Shown piece by piece: positions 8,621 through 16,830 of a stretch of DNA of 64,000 nucleotides. The notes below the pieces were generated by a model, which saw only the letters and a program-made list of their open reading frames with translations, was not told the origin of the DNA and searched no databases. Origin of the DNA: an alpha proteobacterium BAL199. GTDB taxonomy: Bacteria; Pseudomonadota; Alphaproteobacteria; Thalassobaculales; Thalassobaculaceae. Location: NCBI GenBank assembly GCA_000171835.1, contig ABHC01000014.1, positions 1-64,000 on the forward strand, read 5' to 3'. The stretch's first letter is position 1. Every line of letters starts with the position of its first letter. The position numbers were made by a program, and so were the translations under genes.

Positions 8621-9532
8621 ATGACCACCAGCCCCGGCCATCCGGCGACCGGTCCCGCTACCGGCGTAGCCCGCGACGACAGCGAGGGCATGGATTACCT
8701 GATGTCGCTGCCGCGTCGGACGGTGACCGTATACCTGCCGCTGTTGTGCTTCCTGATCGTGCTGCTGTTCCCGTTCTATTGGATGGGGCTCACCTCGGTG
8801 AAGCCGAACGAGGAATTGATCGATCGCAGCCTGAACCCCTGGTGGGTGGTCGATCCGACCATAGCCCACTACTTCCACCTGATCGTGAACACCGATTATC
8901 CGCTGTGGATGTGGAACACGATGGTGGTGGCCGTGTCGGCGACGCTATTGTCGATCGTGGCCAGCGTGATGGCGGCCTACGCCATTGTGCGAATCCGCTA
9001 CTCCGGCTCGCGCTGGGTCGGCGGCATGATCTTCATGGCCTATCTGGTGCCGCCGAGCATCCTGTTCATCCCGTTGGCGCTGGTGGTGTTCCAGTACGGG
9101 CTGTTCGACAGCCCGATGGCGCTGATCCTGACCTATCCGACCATCCTCATCCCGTTCTCGACCTGGCTGCTGATGGGCTACTTCAAGTCGATCCCCTACG
9201 AGCTTGAGGAATGCGCGTTGATCGATGGGGCCAGCCGCTGGCAGATCCTGACCCGGATCGTGCTGCCGCTGTCGGTGCCGGGCATCATCTCGGCTGGGAT
9301 CTTCGCCTTCACCCTGTGCTGGAACGAGTTCATCTACGCGCTGGTGTTCATCTCGTCGTCGGAGAACAAGACCGTACCGGTAGCGGTGCTGAGCGAGTTG
9401 GTCGAGGGCGACATCTACCACTGGGGGCCGCTGATGGCGGGCGCCCTTCTCGGCTCGGTCCCGGTGTGCATCGTCTATTCGTTCTTTGTCGAGCACTACG
9501 TCTCGTCGATGACCGGCGCGGTGAAGGAGTAG
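8621..9532 (+). CDS. ABC transporter permease, MalG-like
   Basis: This is the second channel subunit (303 residues, about six transmembrane segments). The EAA loop appears as ECALIDGASRWQILTRI, and the MalG-like C-terminal half ends in a short cytoplasmic tail. A roughly 20-residue polar tail (threonine, proline and glycine rich) precedes the first helix. ATG 8621 has GGAAGAGG upstream. It is the last gene of the operon; the next gene lies on the opposite strand 8 bases away and converges. With the upstream genes it completes a CUT1-type importer. Confidence 0.9.
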   Translation: MTTSPGHPATGPATGVARDDSEGMDYLMSLPRRTVTVYLPLLCFLIVLLFPFYWMGLTSVKPNEELIDRSLNPWWVVDPTIAHYFHLIVNTDYPLWMWNTMVVAVSATLLSIVASVMAAYAIVRIRYSGSRWVGGMIFMAYLVPPSILFIPLALVVFQYGLFDSPMALILTYPTILIPFSTWLLMGYFKSIPYELEECALIDGASRWQILTRIVLPLSVPGIISAGIFAFTLCWNEFIYALVFISSSENKTVPVAVLSELVEGDIYHWGPLMAGALLGSVPVCIVYSFFVEHYVSSMTGAVKE

Positions 9533-9540
9533 CCGCCCGG

Positions 9541-10521
9541 CTACCGGGACCGATACCGGGATTTGCGCAGCGAGGAACCGGCGAACAGCGTGGTCGCCAG
9601 CGCCAGCGGGCCAAGATAGTAGATCAGCCGGTACGCCAGCATCGCCGCGATCAGCGGCTCCATCGGCAGTTCCGGCAGCATCAACACCATGGCCCCTTCG
9701 AATACCCCCAGCCCCCCGGGCACGTGGCTGGCCAGTCCGATGGACGTTGCCACCACATAGACCCCGACGAATCCGACCGGCCCGATCGGCATCACCGGCA
9801 GCAGCACGTAGAGCGCCAGAGCCGCCAACGCGATGTCGATGGCCGGGACCACGATCTGCAGCGGCGTCAGGATCGGACCGGGGGTCGTCAGGCGTCGACC
9901 GCGCCATTCGACCTCGCGATGTTTCATGCCGAAAACGAGATAGGCGATCAGGGCGAGCAGAAGAGCGGCACCGGCAGCGTGGGCCACGAGCGGCGGCCCG
10001 CCGATCAACCGGGAGATCCGCTCGGCCTCGCCGAACATTGTTACGCCAGCGACCAGCGCCGCACCCAGGCAGAACGTCCAGGCGGTGAATCCGCTGATCA
10101 GCACGATCTGCCCTACCGATACGCCGGCCGGGCTGTACAGCCGCAGGCGGGCAGAGCCACCGGTCAGCAGGGCGAAGCCGAGATTGTGGCTGAACACGAA
10201 AGCGCAGAACCCGCCGACCGCCGACCGCACCGGCGAGACCCTGGCGTGGGCGTAGGCGATGCCCAGGCGCTCGTATACCAGCAACGCCATGTAGCTCGAC
10301 ACGGTGAACGCGATGGACCACGCGATGCCGACATTCGAGAGCTTGCCGAACTCTTCGATGACGTCCGCCAGCCGGACATTCGAGAACTCCCGGTGCAGCA
10401 CCCAGGCGGCACCAGACAGCAGCGCCACTGCGATCAGTGCCTCGAGGGCGTGGCGGAGGCGGACAAGCATCACCGTCCGGCGGTCGCGTTCCGCCGGTGG
10501 CGGGGGAGAGTGTTCGTTCAT
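9541..10521 (-). CDS. lysylphosphatidylglycerol synthase TM-region / UPF0104 family membrane protein
   Basis: This is an integral membrane protein of about 326 residues with roughly eight hydrophobic segments and the GGxCxFVFSHN-like conserved patch of the LPG_synthase_TM (flippase-like, UPF0104) family. The C-terminal aminoacyl-transferase domain found in MprF is absent, so it resembles the stand-alone flippase-type domain, possibly acting on a lipid substrate. The start at ATG 10521 (MNEHSPPPP) is preferred, although no strong ribosome site precedes it; ATG 10572 is an alternative that adds 17 residues. AT-rich DNA (TATATA near 10532) lies immediately upstream. It converges on the ABC operon and is divergent from the dehydratase operon. 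Confidence 0.78.
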   Translation of the reverse strand: MNEHSPPPPAERDRRTVMLVRLRHALEALIAVALLSGAAWVLHREFSNVRLADVIEEFGKLSNVGIAWSIAFTVSSYMALLVYERLGIAYAHARVSPVRSAVGGFCAFVFSHNLGFALLTGGSARLRLYSPAGVSVGQIVLISGFTAWTFCLGAALVAGVTMFGEAERISRLIGGPPLVAHAAGAALLLALIAYLVFGMKHREVEWRGRRLTTPGPILTPLQIVVPAIDIALAALALYVLLPVMPIGPVGFVGVYVVATSIGLASHVPGGLGVFEGAMVLMLPELPMEPLIAAMLAYRLIYYLGPLALATTLFAGSSLRKSRYRSR

Positions 10522-10782
10522 GGCGGGGTTTATATATGCAGTCCGCGCGTTGATGCCATGTCCGTCGATCATCCGGCGGTTCGTGTGAGTTCTGGGGTGT
10601 GATTGACTTTGGCTCCCTCAATCGTGGCCCGCGCTCAATCTCCGAATCGGTGTCAGTGTCGAACGGCACTGATGATCGGCTCCGGCGGCGCGAGGATCGC
10701 TTGACCCCCGACGGTCCGGATGCTGGACTTCGGCGGGCCGCGTTCGCGGCCCCAAGACAGTCGGTATTCCGGGAGAAACACG

Positions 10783-12507
10783 ATGGTGCGCAAGCGCTAC
10801 GAAGATCTGCGCAGCTACCGCTGGTACGGCGCCGACGACCTGCGGTCCTTTGGGCACCGTTCGCGCACCCTGCAGATGGGCTACGACCGGGCCGACTGGA
10901 CCGGCAAGCCGGTCATCGCCGTGATCAACACCTGGTCGGAGATCAACCCCTGCCACACCCACTTCAAGGCGCGCGCCGAAGAGGTGAAGCGCGGGATCTG
11001 GCAGGCGGGTGGCTTCCCGGTCGAGTTGCCGGCGATCTCGCTGAGCGAGCCGTTCCAGAAGCCGACCACCATGATGTACCGCAACCTGCTGGCGCTTGAG
11101 GTTGAGGAACTGATGCGTTCCTACCCGTGCGACGGCGCGGTGCTGATGGGCGGGTGCGACAAGACCACGCCAGCGTTGCTGATGGGCGCGGCCAGCATGA
11201 ACCTGCCGTCGATCTTCGTGCCGGCAGGCCCGATGCTGCGCGGCAATTGGCGCGGCAAGAGCCTGGGCAGCGGCTCGGACACCTGGAAGTACTGGGCCGA
11301 GCTGCAGGTCGGCAATATCACCCGCAAGGACTGGGAGGAGATCGAGGACGGCATCGCCCGCACGCCCGGCACCTGCATGACCATGGGCACCGCCGCCACG
11401 ATGATGAGCTCGGTTGAGGGGCTGGGCATGTCGCTGCCGGGTTCGAGCGCGATCCCCGCGGCTGACTCCAACCACTCGCGCATGGCGAGCCAGTCCGGCC
11501 GCCGGATCGTCGAGATGGTCTGGGAGGACCAGAAGCCGTCCGACGTGATGACCGAGAAAGCGTTCGAGAACGCCATCACCACGGTCATGGCGCTCGGCGG
11601 GTCGACCAACGCGGTGATCCACCTGATGGCGATGGCGGGGCGGCTTGGCGTGCCGATCGACCTGGACCGGTTCGACGCCCTGTCGCGCAAGACGCCGTGG
11701 CTGGCCGACATCCGGCCGTCCGGCCGGTTCCTGATGGAGGATTTCTATTATGCAGGCGGCCTGCCGGCGATGCTGAGCGAGTTGAAGGAGCAGTTGCACC
11801 TGGACGCGGTCACGGTCAGCGGCAAGACCCTGGGCGAAGACATCGAGCGCGCCGACATCCACAACGAGGAGGTCATCCGCCGCAGCGCCAGCCCGCTCAG
11901 CAAGGAAGGCGGACTGGTCGTGCTGCGCGGCAACCTCGCGCCGGACGGTGCGATCATCAAGCAGACGGCGTGCGACCCGAAGCTGTTGAAGCACCGCGGC
12001 CCGGCGGTGGTGTTCGCCGATTACAACGACATGCAGGCGCGCCTGAACGATCCGGACCTGGACGTCACCGCCGACTCGGTGATCGTGCTCAAGCACGCCG
12101 GGCCGCAGGGCGGGCCGGGCATGCCGGAATGGGGCATGCTGCCGATCCCGAAGAAGATCCTGCAGCTCGGCGTGCGCGACATGGTGCGGATCTCCGACGC
12201 CCGGATGAGCGGCACCAGCTACGGCACCTGCGTCCTGCATGTGGCGCCGGAGAGCTGGGTCGGCGGCCCGTTGGCGTTCGTCCAGGACGGCGACATGATC
12301 GAGCTGGACGTGCACGGCCGGCGCCTGCACCTGGATGTGTCCGACGCCGAACTGGACGCCCGGCGCGCCGCCTGGATCCCGCCGGCCCGCAAGTTCGAGC
12401 GTGGCTTCGGCGCGATCTATGCCGAGCACATTACCCAGGCGGACAAGGGCTGCGACTTCGACGTGCTGATGGGCACCAAGGCGACGCCGGAGCCGGAAAT
12501 CCACTGA
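10783..12507 (+). CDS. IlvD/Edd family dehydratase, sugar-acid type
   Basis: This is a Fe-S dependent dehydratase (574 residues) of the dihydroxyacid/6-phosphogluconate dehydratase family. The candidate cluster cysteines lie in NPCHTHF, GGCDKTTPA and TPGTCMTMGTA, and the GGSTNAVIHL and SDARMSGTSYGTC blocks are intact. Overall it looks closer to the L-arabinonate/pentonate-type members than to biosynthetic IlvD. ATG 10783 has GGGAG (10771-10775) upstream; an earlier in-frame start has no support. It heads an operon with an SDR (14-base gap) and a TauD-type dioxygenase, which favours catabolism of a sugar acid rather than branched-chain amino acid synthesis. The substrate is inferred, not shown. 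Confidence 0.85.
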   Translation: MVRKRYEDLRSYRWYGADDLRSFGHRSRTLQMGYDRADWTGKPVIAVINTWSEINPCHTHFKARAEEVKRGIWQAGGFPVELPAISLSEPFQKPTTMMYRNLLALEVEELMRSYPCDGAVLMGGCDKTTPALLMGAASMNLPSIFVPAGPMLRGNWRGKSLGSGSDTWKYWAELQVGNITRKDWEEIEDGIARTPGTCMTMGTAATMMSSVEGLGMSLPGSSAIPAADSNHSRMASQSGRRIVEMVWEDQKPSDVMTEKAFENAITTVMALGGSTNAVIHLMAMAGRLGVPIDLDRFDALSRKTPWLADIRPSGRFLMEDFYYAGGLPAMLSELKEQLHLDAVTVSGKTLGEDIERADIHNEEVIRRSASPLSKEGGLVVLRGNLAPDGAIIKQTACDPKLLKHRGPAVVFADYNDMQARLNDPDLDVTADSVIVLKHAGPQGGPGMPEWGMLPIPKKILQLGVRDMVRISDARMSGTSYGTCVLHVAPESWVGGPLAFVQDGDMIELDVHGRRLHLDVSDAELDARRAAWIPPARKFERGFGAIYAEHITQADKGCDFDVLMGTKATPEPEIH

Positions 12508-12520
12508 GGGGAACGCGGCC

Positions 12521-13219
12521 ATGACCAAGACAGCCATCCTAACCGCCGCCGGGTCCGGCATGGGGGCAGCGATCGCCCGCAAGCTGGCCGCCGACGGGTA
12601 TTCGGTCGCCATCCTGTCGTCTTCCGGCAAGGGCGAGGCCCTGGCCAAGGAACTCGGCGGCATCGGGGTAACAGGCTCCAACCTGGAGCCCGGCGACCTG
12701 AAGCGGCTGGTCGACCAGACGGTCGAACGCTGGGGCCGGATCGACGCGGTGGTGAACTCCGCCGGCCACGGACCGAAAGGTCCGGTGCTGGACCTGACCG
12801 ACGAGGACTGGCACCGCGGCCTCGACGTCTATCTGATGAACGTGATCCGCATGACCCGGCTCGTCGTACCGGTGATGGAGAAGCAAGGCGGCGGCAGCAT
12901 CGTCAACATCTCGACCTACGCCACCTTCGAGCCGGAGGCGGCGTTCCCGACCTCCGGCGTATTCCGCGCCGGGCTGACAGCCTTCACCAAGCTGGTGGCC
13001 GACAAATACGCGGCCAGCGGAGTTCGGATCAACAACCTGCTGCCGGGCTTCATCGACAGCCTGCCGGAGAAGGAAGCCTTCAAGGCCCGGATCCCCATGG
13101 GCCGGTACGGGCGGGTCGAGGAGATTGCCGAGACTGCGGCGTTCCTGGCGTCGGATAAGTCGAGCTACATCACCGGGCAGAACCTGCGGGTCGACGGGGG
13201 CATCACCCGGTCGGTCTGA
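12521..13219 (+). CDS. SDR family protein with non-canonical active site
   Basis: This is a Rossmann-fold short-chain dehydrogenase/reductase homologue of 232 residues. The cofactor-binding motif TAAGSGMG is at 8-15 and the NSAGHG segment near 79. After the serine-containing strand (VNISTYATFEP, S131) the catalytic YxxxK is missing: the aligned positions read S145 and R149 in FPTSGVFRAG. A C-terminal LPGFIDSLPEKE and GQNLRVDGG tail are typical of the family. The loss of both catalytic residues suggests either altered chemistry or a non-enzymatic role. It is second in the dehydratase operon, so it could process the dehydratase product if active. Confidence 0.85.
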   Translation: MTKTAILTAAGSGMGAAIARKLAADGYSVAILSSSGKGEALAKELGGIGVTGSNLEPGDLKRLVDQTVERWGRIDAVVNSAGHGPKGPVLDLTDEDWHRGLDVYLMNVIRMTRLVVPVMEKQGGGSIVNISTYATFEPEAAFPTSGVFRAGLTAFTKLVADKYAASGVRINNLLPGFIDSLPEKEAFKARIPMGRYGRVEEIAETAAFLASDKSSYITGQNLRVDGGITRSV

Positions 13220-13251
13220 GGCAACAACGAAGAACGTCGGGAGGAAGCACC

Positions 13252-14127
13252 ATGGCCATGGCATCGCGCTACGACACCATCCAGATCGAGCCGATCGGCG
13301 GGTCGATCGGTGCGGTCATTCACGGCGTCGACCTGGGCGCGCCGCTGTCGAACCGACAGGCCAAGGAGGTGCACGACGCCTTCCTGGAGCACTCGGTGGT
13401 GTTCTTCCGAGACCAGAAGCTGGACGATCCGGAGCGGCAGAAGCGCGCCGCCCGGCTGTTCGGCGAGCCGGTGGCGATCCCGTTCGTCAAAAGCCTGGAC
13501 GGCCATCCGGAGATCATCGACATCGTCAAGGAGGCCGAGGACGCCGGGAAGTACAATTTCGGCGGCAGTTGGCACACCGATACGACCTTCCTCGAAACTC
13601 CGGCACTCGGCTCCCTGCTGTATGCCCTGCAGGTGCCGTCGCGCGGCGGCGACACCCTGTTCGCCGATCAGTACGCCGCTTACGAGACCCTGTCGGACGG
13701 CATGCGCCGGTTGCTCGACGGCCTGACCGCCGTCCATTCCGGCTCGCGCTCCTACGGCAGCCAGTCGAAGTTCCAGGGCGGCAAGAATCAGTCGGTTTCG
13801 ATGACCATCGACGCCAACGCCGACGGTGACCGGCTGGTCGAGCATCCGGTGGTCCGCACCCATCCCGAGACCGGACGGAAGTGCTTGTTCGTCAACCCGA
13901 ACTACACGCTGCGGCTGAAGGACATGACCGAGGCCGAGAGCAAGCCGTTGCTCGACTTCCTGTACGCCCACGCGATCCGTGACGAGTTCATCTGCCGGTT
14001 CCGCTGGCAGGCCGGGTCGGTCGCGGTCTGGGACAACCGCTGCACCATGCACCGCGCCGTCAACGACTACGACGGCGCCCGCCGCCACGTCCGCCGAGTG
14101 ACGTTGCAGGGCGACCGGCCGCACTGA
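13252..14127 (+). CDS. TauD/TfdA family Fe(II)/2-oxoglutarate dioxygenase
   Basis: This is a non-heme iron dioxygenase of 291 residues. The metal triad is visible as H108 and D110 (SWHTDTTF) and H267 (CTMHRAV), and R278 is at the spacing expected for 2-oxoglutarate binding. TauD/TfdA enzymes hydroxylate substrates such as taurine, alkyl sulfates or aryloxyacids, usually releasing a small group. ATG 13252 has GGGAGG upstream; ATG 13258 is a possible alternative. It is third in the dehydratase/SDR operon with a 32-base gap. The substrate is unknown; the context suggests a sugar-acid or related carboxylate pathway. Confidence 0.9.
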   Translation: MAMASRYDTIQIEPIGGSIGAVIHGVDLGAPLSNRQAKEVHDAFLEHSVVFFRDQKLDDPERQKRAARLFGEPVAIPFVKSLDGHPEIIDIVKEAEDAGKYNFGGSWHTDTTFLETPALGSLLYALQVPSRGGDTLFADQYAAYETLSDGMRRLLDGLTAVHSGSRSYGSQSKFQGGKNQSVSMTIDANADGDRLVEHPVVRTHPETGRKCLFVNPNYTLRLKDMTEAESKPLLDFLYAHAIRDEFICRFRWQAGSVAVWDNRCTMHRAVNDYDGARRHVRRVTLQGDRPH

Positions 14128-14220
14128 TTGGACCACGCGCGACGCCTTGCTGCGTTCGAAAAGGTTGGCGAACGGTATCGACCGGGGTAACCCTGTGGGC
14201 GACGCACGCAACCTGCGGGG

Positions 14221-15648
14221 GTGCCGATGGAGTTCGATGCGTTGCTGTTGTCGCGAATCCAGTTCGCGGCTGTCATCTCGTTCCACATCATCTTCCCGGC
14301 ATTCACCATCGGTCTTGCAAGCTGGCTGGTCGTGCTGGAGGCGCGGTGGCTGGCAACCCGCGATGAAACCTGGAAGCGGCTGTACCGGTTCTGGCTGAAG
14401 ATCTTCGCGGTGTCGTTCGGCCTCGGCGTCGTCTCAGGCGTGGTCATGAGCTACCAGTTCGGCACCAACTGGGCGCCGTTCTCGCTGTTCGCCGGCGAGG
14501 TGATCGGACCGCTGATGAGCTACGAGGTCATCACCGCGTTCTTCCTGGAGGCGTCGTTCCTGGGGATCATGCTGTTCGGCTGGGAGCGGGTCGGCGACCG
14601 GGCGCATTTTGTGGCCACGATCCTGGTCGCGGTCGGCACCCTGATCTCGGCGTTCTGGATCCTGTCGGCGAACTCGTGGATGCACACGCCGGCGGGTTTC
14701 GAGATCGTCGACGGCAAGGCGGTTCCGACCGACTGGTGGGCGATCGTCTTCAACCCGTCGTTCCCGTACCGGTTCGCGCACATGGTCGCGGCAACCTTCC
14801 TGTCCACCAGCTTCGCGGTGGCCGGCATGGCGGCGGTCGCGCTGCGGCGGCGATCGGATGACACCGGCGCGCGGCGCAGCCTGGCGATGGCGTTGGGGCT
14901 CGCGGCGGTGCTGGCGCCCCTGCAGGTGTTCATCGGCGACCTGCACGGCCTGAACACCGCGGAGCACCAGCCGGCCAAGCTGGCGGCCATGGAAGGTCAC
15001 TGGCGCAACGAGGGCGAGCACGGCGTGCCGCTGCTGCTGTTCGCCTGGCCGGACGAGGCGATCGAGGGAAACCGGGCGGAGATCGGCATCCCGCATCTGG
15101 GCAGCCTGATCATCACCCACAGTTGGACCGGCACGTTTCCGGCGCTGACGGAGTTTCCGGCGGATGAACGGCCGCCGGTGGCCGTGGTGTTCTGGACCTT
15201 CCGGGTGATGGTCGGCCTCGGTCTGTTGATGATCGTGGTGGCGTTCTGGGCCCAGTGGCGGCGCTGGCGCGGCCGGCTGTTCGAGGACGGGCTGTTCCTG
15301 CGGCTGCTGCCTTGGATGATCCCGTCGGGCTTCGTAGCGTTGCTGGCCGGGTGGTTCACCACCGAGATCGGCCGCCAGCCCTGGGTGGTGTACGGCCTGT
15401 TCCGGACCGCCGACGGGGCGACCGCGCTGGCCCGGCATCAGGTGCTGACGTCGATCGGCGGGTTTGCGGTGGTCTACTCCATCATCTTCGGGGCGGGGCT
15501 GTATTACGTCGGCCGGATGGTGCTGCGCGGCATCGTGCTGCCGGAGGGCGGCACCGCCGTTGAACCAGGCGGTCTGCAGCAGGCCAAGCGGCCGCTGTCG
15601 ACGATCGGAGAGACGCTGGATGGCGACGATTCAGCCGGGGGAGGGTGA
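14221..15648 (+). CDS. cioA: cytochrome bd-type (cyanide-insensitive) ubiquinol oxidase subunit I
   Basis: This is the haem-bearing subunit of a bd oxidase in the inner membrane, reducing O2 to water with quinol electrons. The 475-residue protein has about nine transmembrane helices. H22 (ISFHIIFP) corresponds to the high-spin haem ligand and the histidine of FAHMVAATF to the low-spin haem ligand; the conserved GRQPW is in the C-terminal third. The Q-loop appears short, as in CioA-type enzymes. The start is GTG 14221, with ATG 14227 as alternative. It pairs with the next gene; no cydX-like small gene was recognised downstream. Assignment to the CIO subgroup is inference from the short Q-loop. 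Confidence 0.93.
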   Translation: MPMEFDALLLSRIQFAAVISFHIIFPAFTIGLASWLVVLEARWLATRDETWKRLYRFWLKIFAVSFGLGVVSGVVMSYQFGTNWAPFSLFAGEVIGPLMSYEVITAFFLEASFLGIMLFGWERVGDRAHFVATILVAVGTLISAFWILSANSWMHTPAGFEIVDGKAVPTDWWAIVFNPSFPYRFAHMVAATFLSTSFAVAGMAAVALRRRSDDTGARRSLAMALGLAAVLAPLQVFIGDLHGLNTAEHQPAKLAAMEGHWRNEGEHGVPLLLFAWPDEAIEGNRAEIGIPHLGSLIITHSWTGTFPALTEFPADERPPVAVVFWTFRVMVGLGLLMIVVAFWAQWRRWRGRLFEDGLFLRLLPWMIPSGFVALLAGWFTTEIGRQPWVVYGLFRTADGATALARHQVLTSIGGFAVVYSIIFGAGLYYVGRMVLRGIVLPEGGTAVEPGGLQQAKRPLSTIGETLDGDDSAGGG

Positions 15649-15653
15649 GCGTC

Positions 15654-16685
15654 ATGTTCGAGCACTTCACCGACGCGACCGGGCTGGCACTGTGGCTGCC
15701 GCTGGCCTCGGCCGGTGTGATCGGTTTCTCGGTCGCCCTGTATGTTCTGATGGACGGCTTCGACCTTGGGGTCGGCATCCTGTTCCCGGGGGCTGCCAAG
15801 CCGGAGTGGCGCGACGCCATGATGGTGTCGGTGGCACCGGTCTGGGACGGCAATGAGACCTGGCTGGTGCTGGGCGGTGCCGGGCTGTTCGCGCTGTTCC
15901 CGGTCGCCTATGCGACGCTGCTGCCGGCGTTCTACTTGCCGCTGACCGCCATGCTGCTGGCGTTGATCCTGCGCGGTGTGGCGTTCGAGTTTCGGTTCAA
16001 GACCGAGGTGCACAAACCGTTCTGGTCGGCGTCGTTCCATGTAGGCTCGGTGGTGGCGACTTTCACCCAGGGACTGGTACTAGGCGCGTTCGTTGAGGGA
16101 AAGGCGATCGAGGTCGGTGCCGGGCACTGGGCGTGGCTGTCGCCGTTCTCGGTCTTCGTCGGTCTGGCGTTGCTGGCCGGCTACGGCCTGCTGGGGGCGA
16201 CCTGGATCGTCAAGAAGACCGAAGGCGAGATGCAGGCCTGGGCGCGCGATGTCGCCGGCCGGTTGGTGGCGGTGGTCGCCGTGGCGCTGGTGATTGTCAG
16301 CGTATGGATGCCGGTCATGGCGCCCGAGATCGCGGCGCGCTGGTTCGCCTGGCCCAATGTGGCAATGCTGGCTCCGGTGCCGATTGTCGCTGGCATATTG
16401 TGTGTGGCGATCTTCGTGTCGCTGCGTCGTGGCGGCGAGAGCCTGCCGTTCTACGGCAGCTTCGCGTTGTTCTTGACGGGATACGCCGGCTTGGCGGTCA
16501 GCCTGTTCCCGGCCCTGGTGCCCGGCCGCTACGACATCTGGCAGGCGGCCTCGGGGCCGTCGTCGCTGAGCTTCGCGTTGGTCGGGCTCGGGGCGCTGAT
16601 CCCGATGATCCTCGGTTACACCCTGTACAACTACTATGTCTTCCGTGGGAAGGTCCGGCTGGAAGATGTCGACGGGTATCACTAA
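15654..16685 (+). CDS. cioB: cytochrome bd-type ubiquinol oxidase subunit II
   Basis: This is the partner subunit of the bd oxidase (343 residues, about eight to nine membrane helices). The family N-terminus GFSVALYVLMDGFDLGVGIL and the WDGNETWLVLGG block are both intact. ATG 15654 has a strong GGAGGG ribosome site just upstream; an in-frame GTG at 15645 would overlap the cioA stop by four bases and is the alternative. It is immediately downstream of cioA, so the two are co-transcribed. The following gene is a sensor kinase after 145 bases, presumably with its own promoter. Confidence 0.93.
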   Translation: MFEHFTDATGLALWLPLASAGVIGFSVALYVLMDGFDLGVGILFPGAAKPEWRDAMMVSVAPVWDGNETWLVLGGAGLFALFPVAYATLLPAFYLPLTAMLLALILRGVAFEFRFKTEVHKPFWSASFHVGSVVATFTQGLVLGAFVEGKAIEVGAGHWAWLSPFSVFVGLALLAGYGLLGATWIVKKTEGEMQAWARDVAGRLVAVVAVALVIVSVWMPVMAPEIAARWFAWPNVAMLAPVPIVAGILCVAIFVSLRRGGESLPFYGSFALFLTGYAGLAVSLFPALVPGRYDIWQAASGPSSLSFALVGLGALIPMILGYTLYNYYVFRGKVRLEDVDGYH

Positions 16686-16754
16686 TCGTTGAGGCGGTGG
16701 CCTGATCGCAACCAGTCAGTTGGTGCAGAAACTACAAAAATTTCATCGATAATT

Positions 16755-16768
16755 TAAACAATTGTTTA
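16755..16768. promoter_or_regulatory. 14-bp perfect palindrome upstream of sensor kinase
   Basis: TAAACAATTGTTTA is a perfect palindrome in an AT-rich patch between cioB and the sensor kinase gene, about 62 bases before the kinase start. It looks like a dimeric-regulator operator; the regulator is unknown. Confidence 0.4.
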
Positions 16769-16830
16769 CCCACGTCCGTGATGATTGCAGCGGTCAAAGT
16801 CCGAATGAACGCCTTTCGCTTGAGGGGGCG

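Noticed and set aside
8945-10669. Long minus-strand open frame across the second permease and the flippase-like gene (574 codons).
   Set aside because: It overlaps two recognised genes, and its arginine-rich, low-complexity translation has no domain.
10618-12681. Long open frame on the minus strand opposite the IlvD/Edd gene (687 codons).
   Set aside because: It is the antisense shadow of a conserved plus-strand gene; the arginine/histidine-rich composition is typical of GC-rich antisense frames and there is no ribosome site or family motif.
14128-14220. TTGGCG and TAACCC at a 17-base spacing before cioA as its promoter.
   Set aside because: The -10 match is only 3 of 6; too weak to list.
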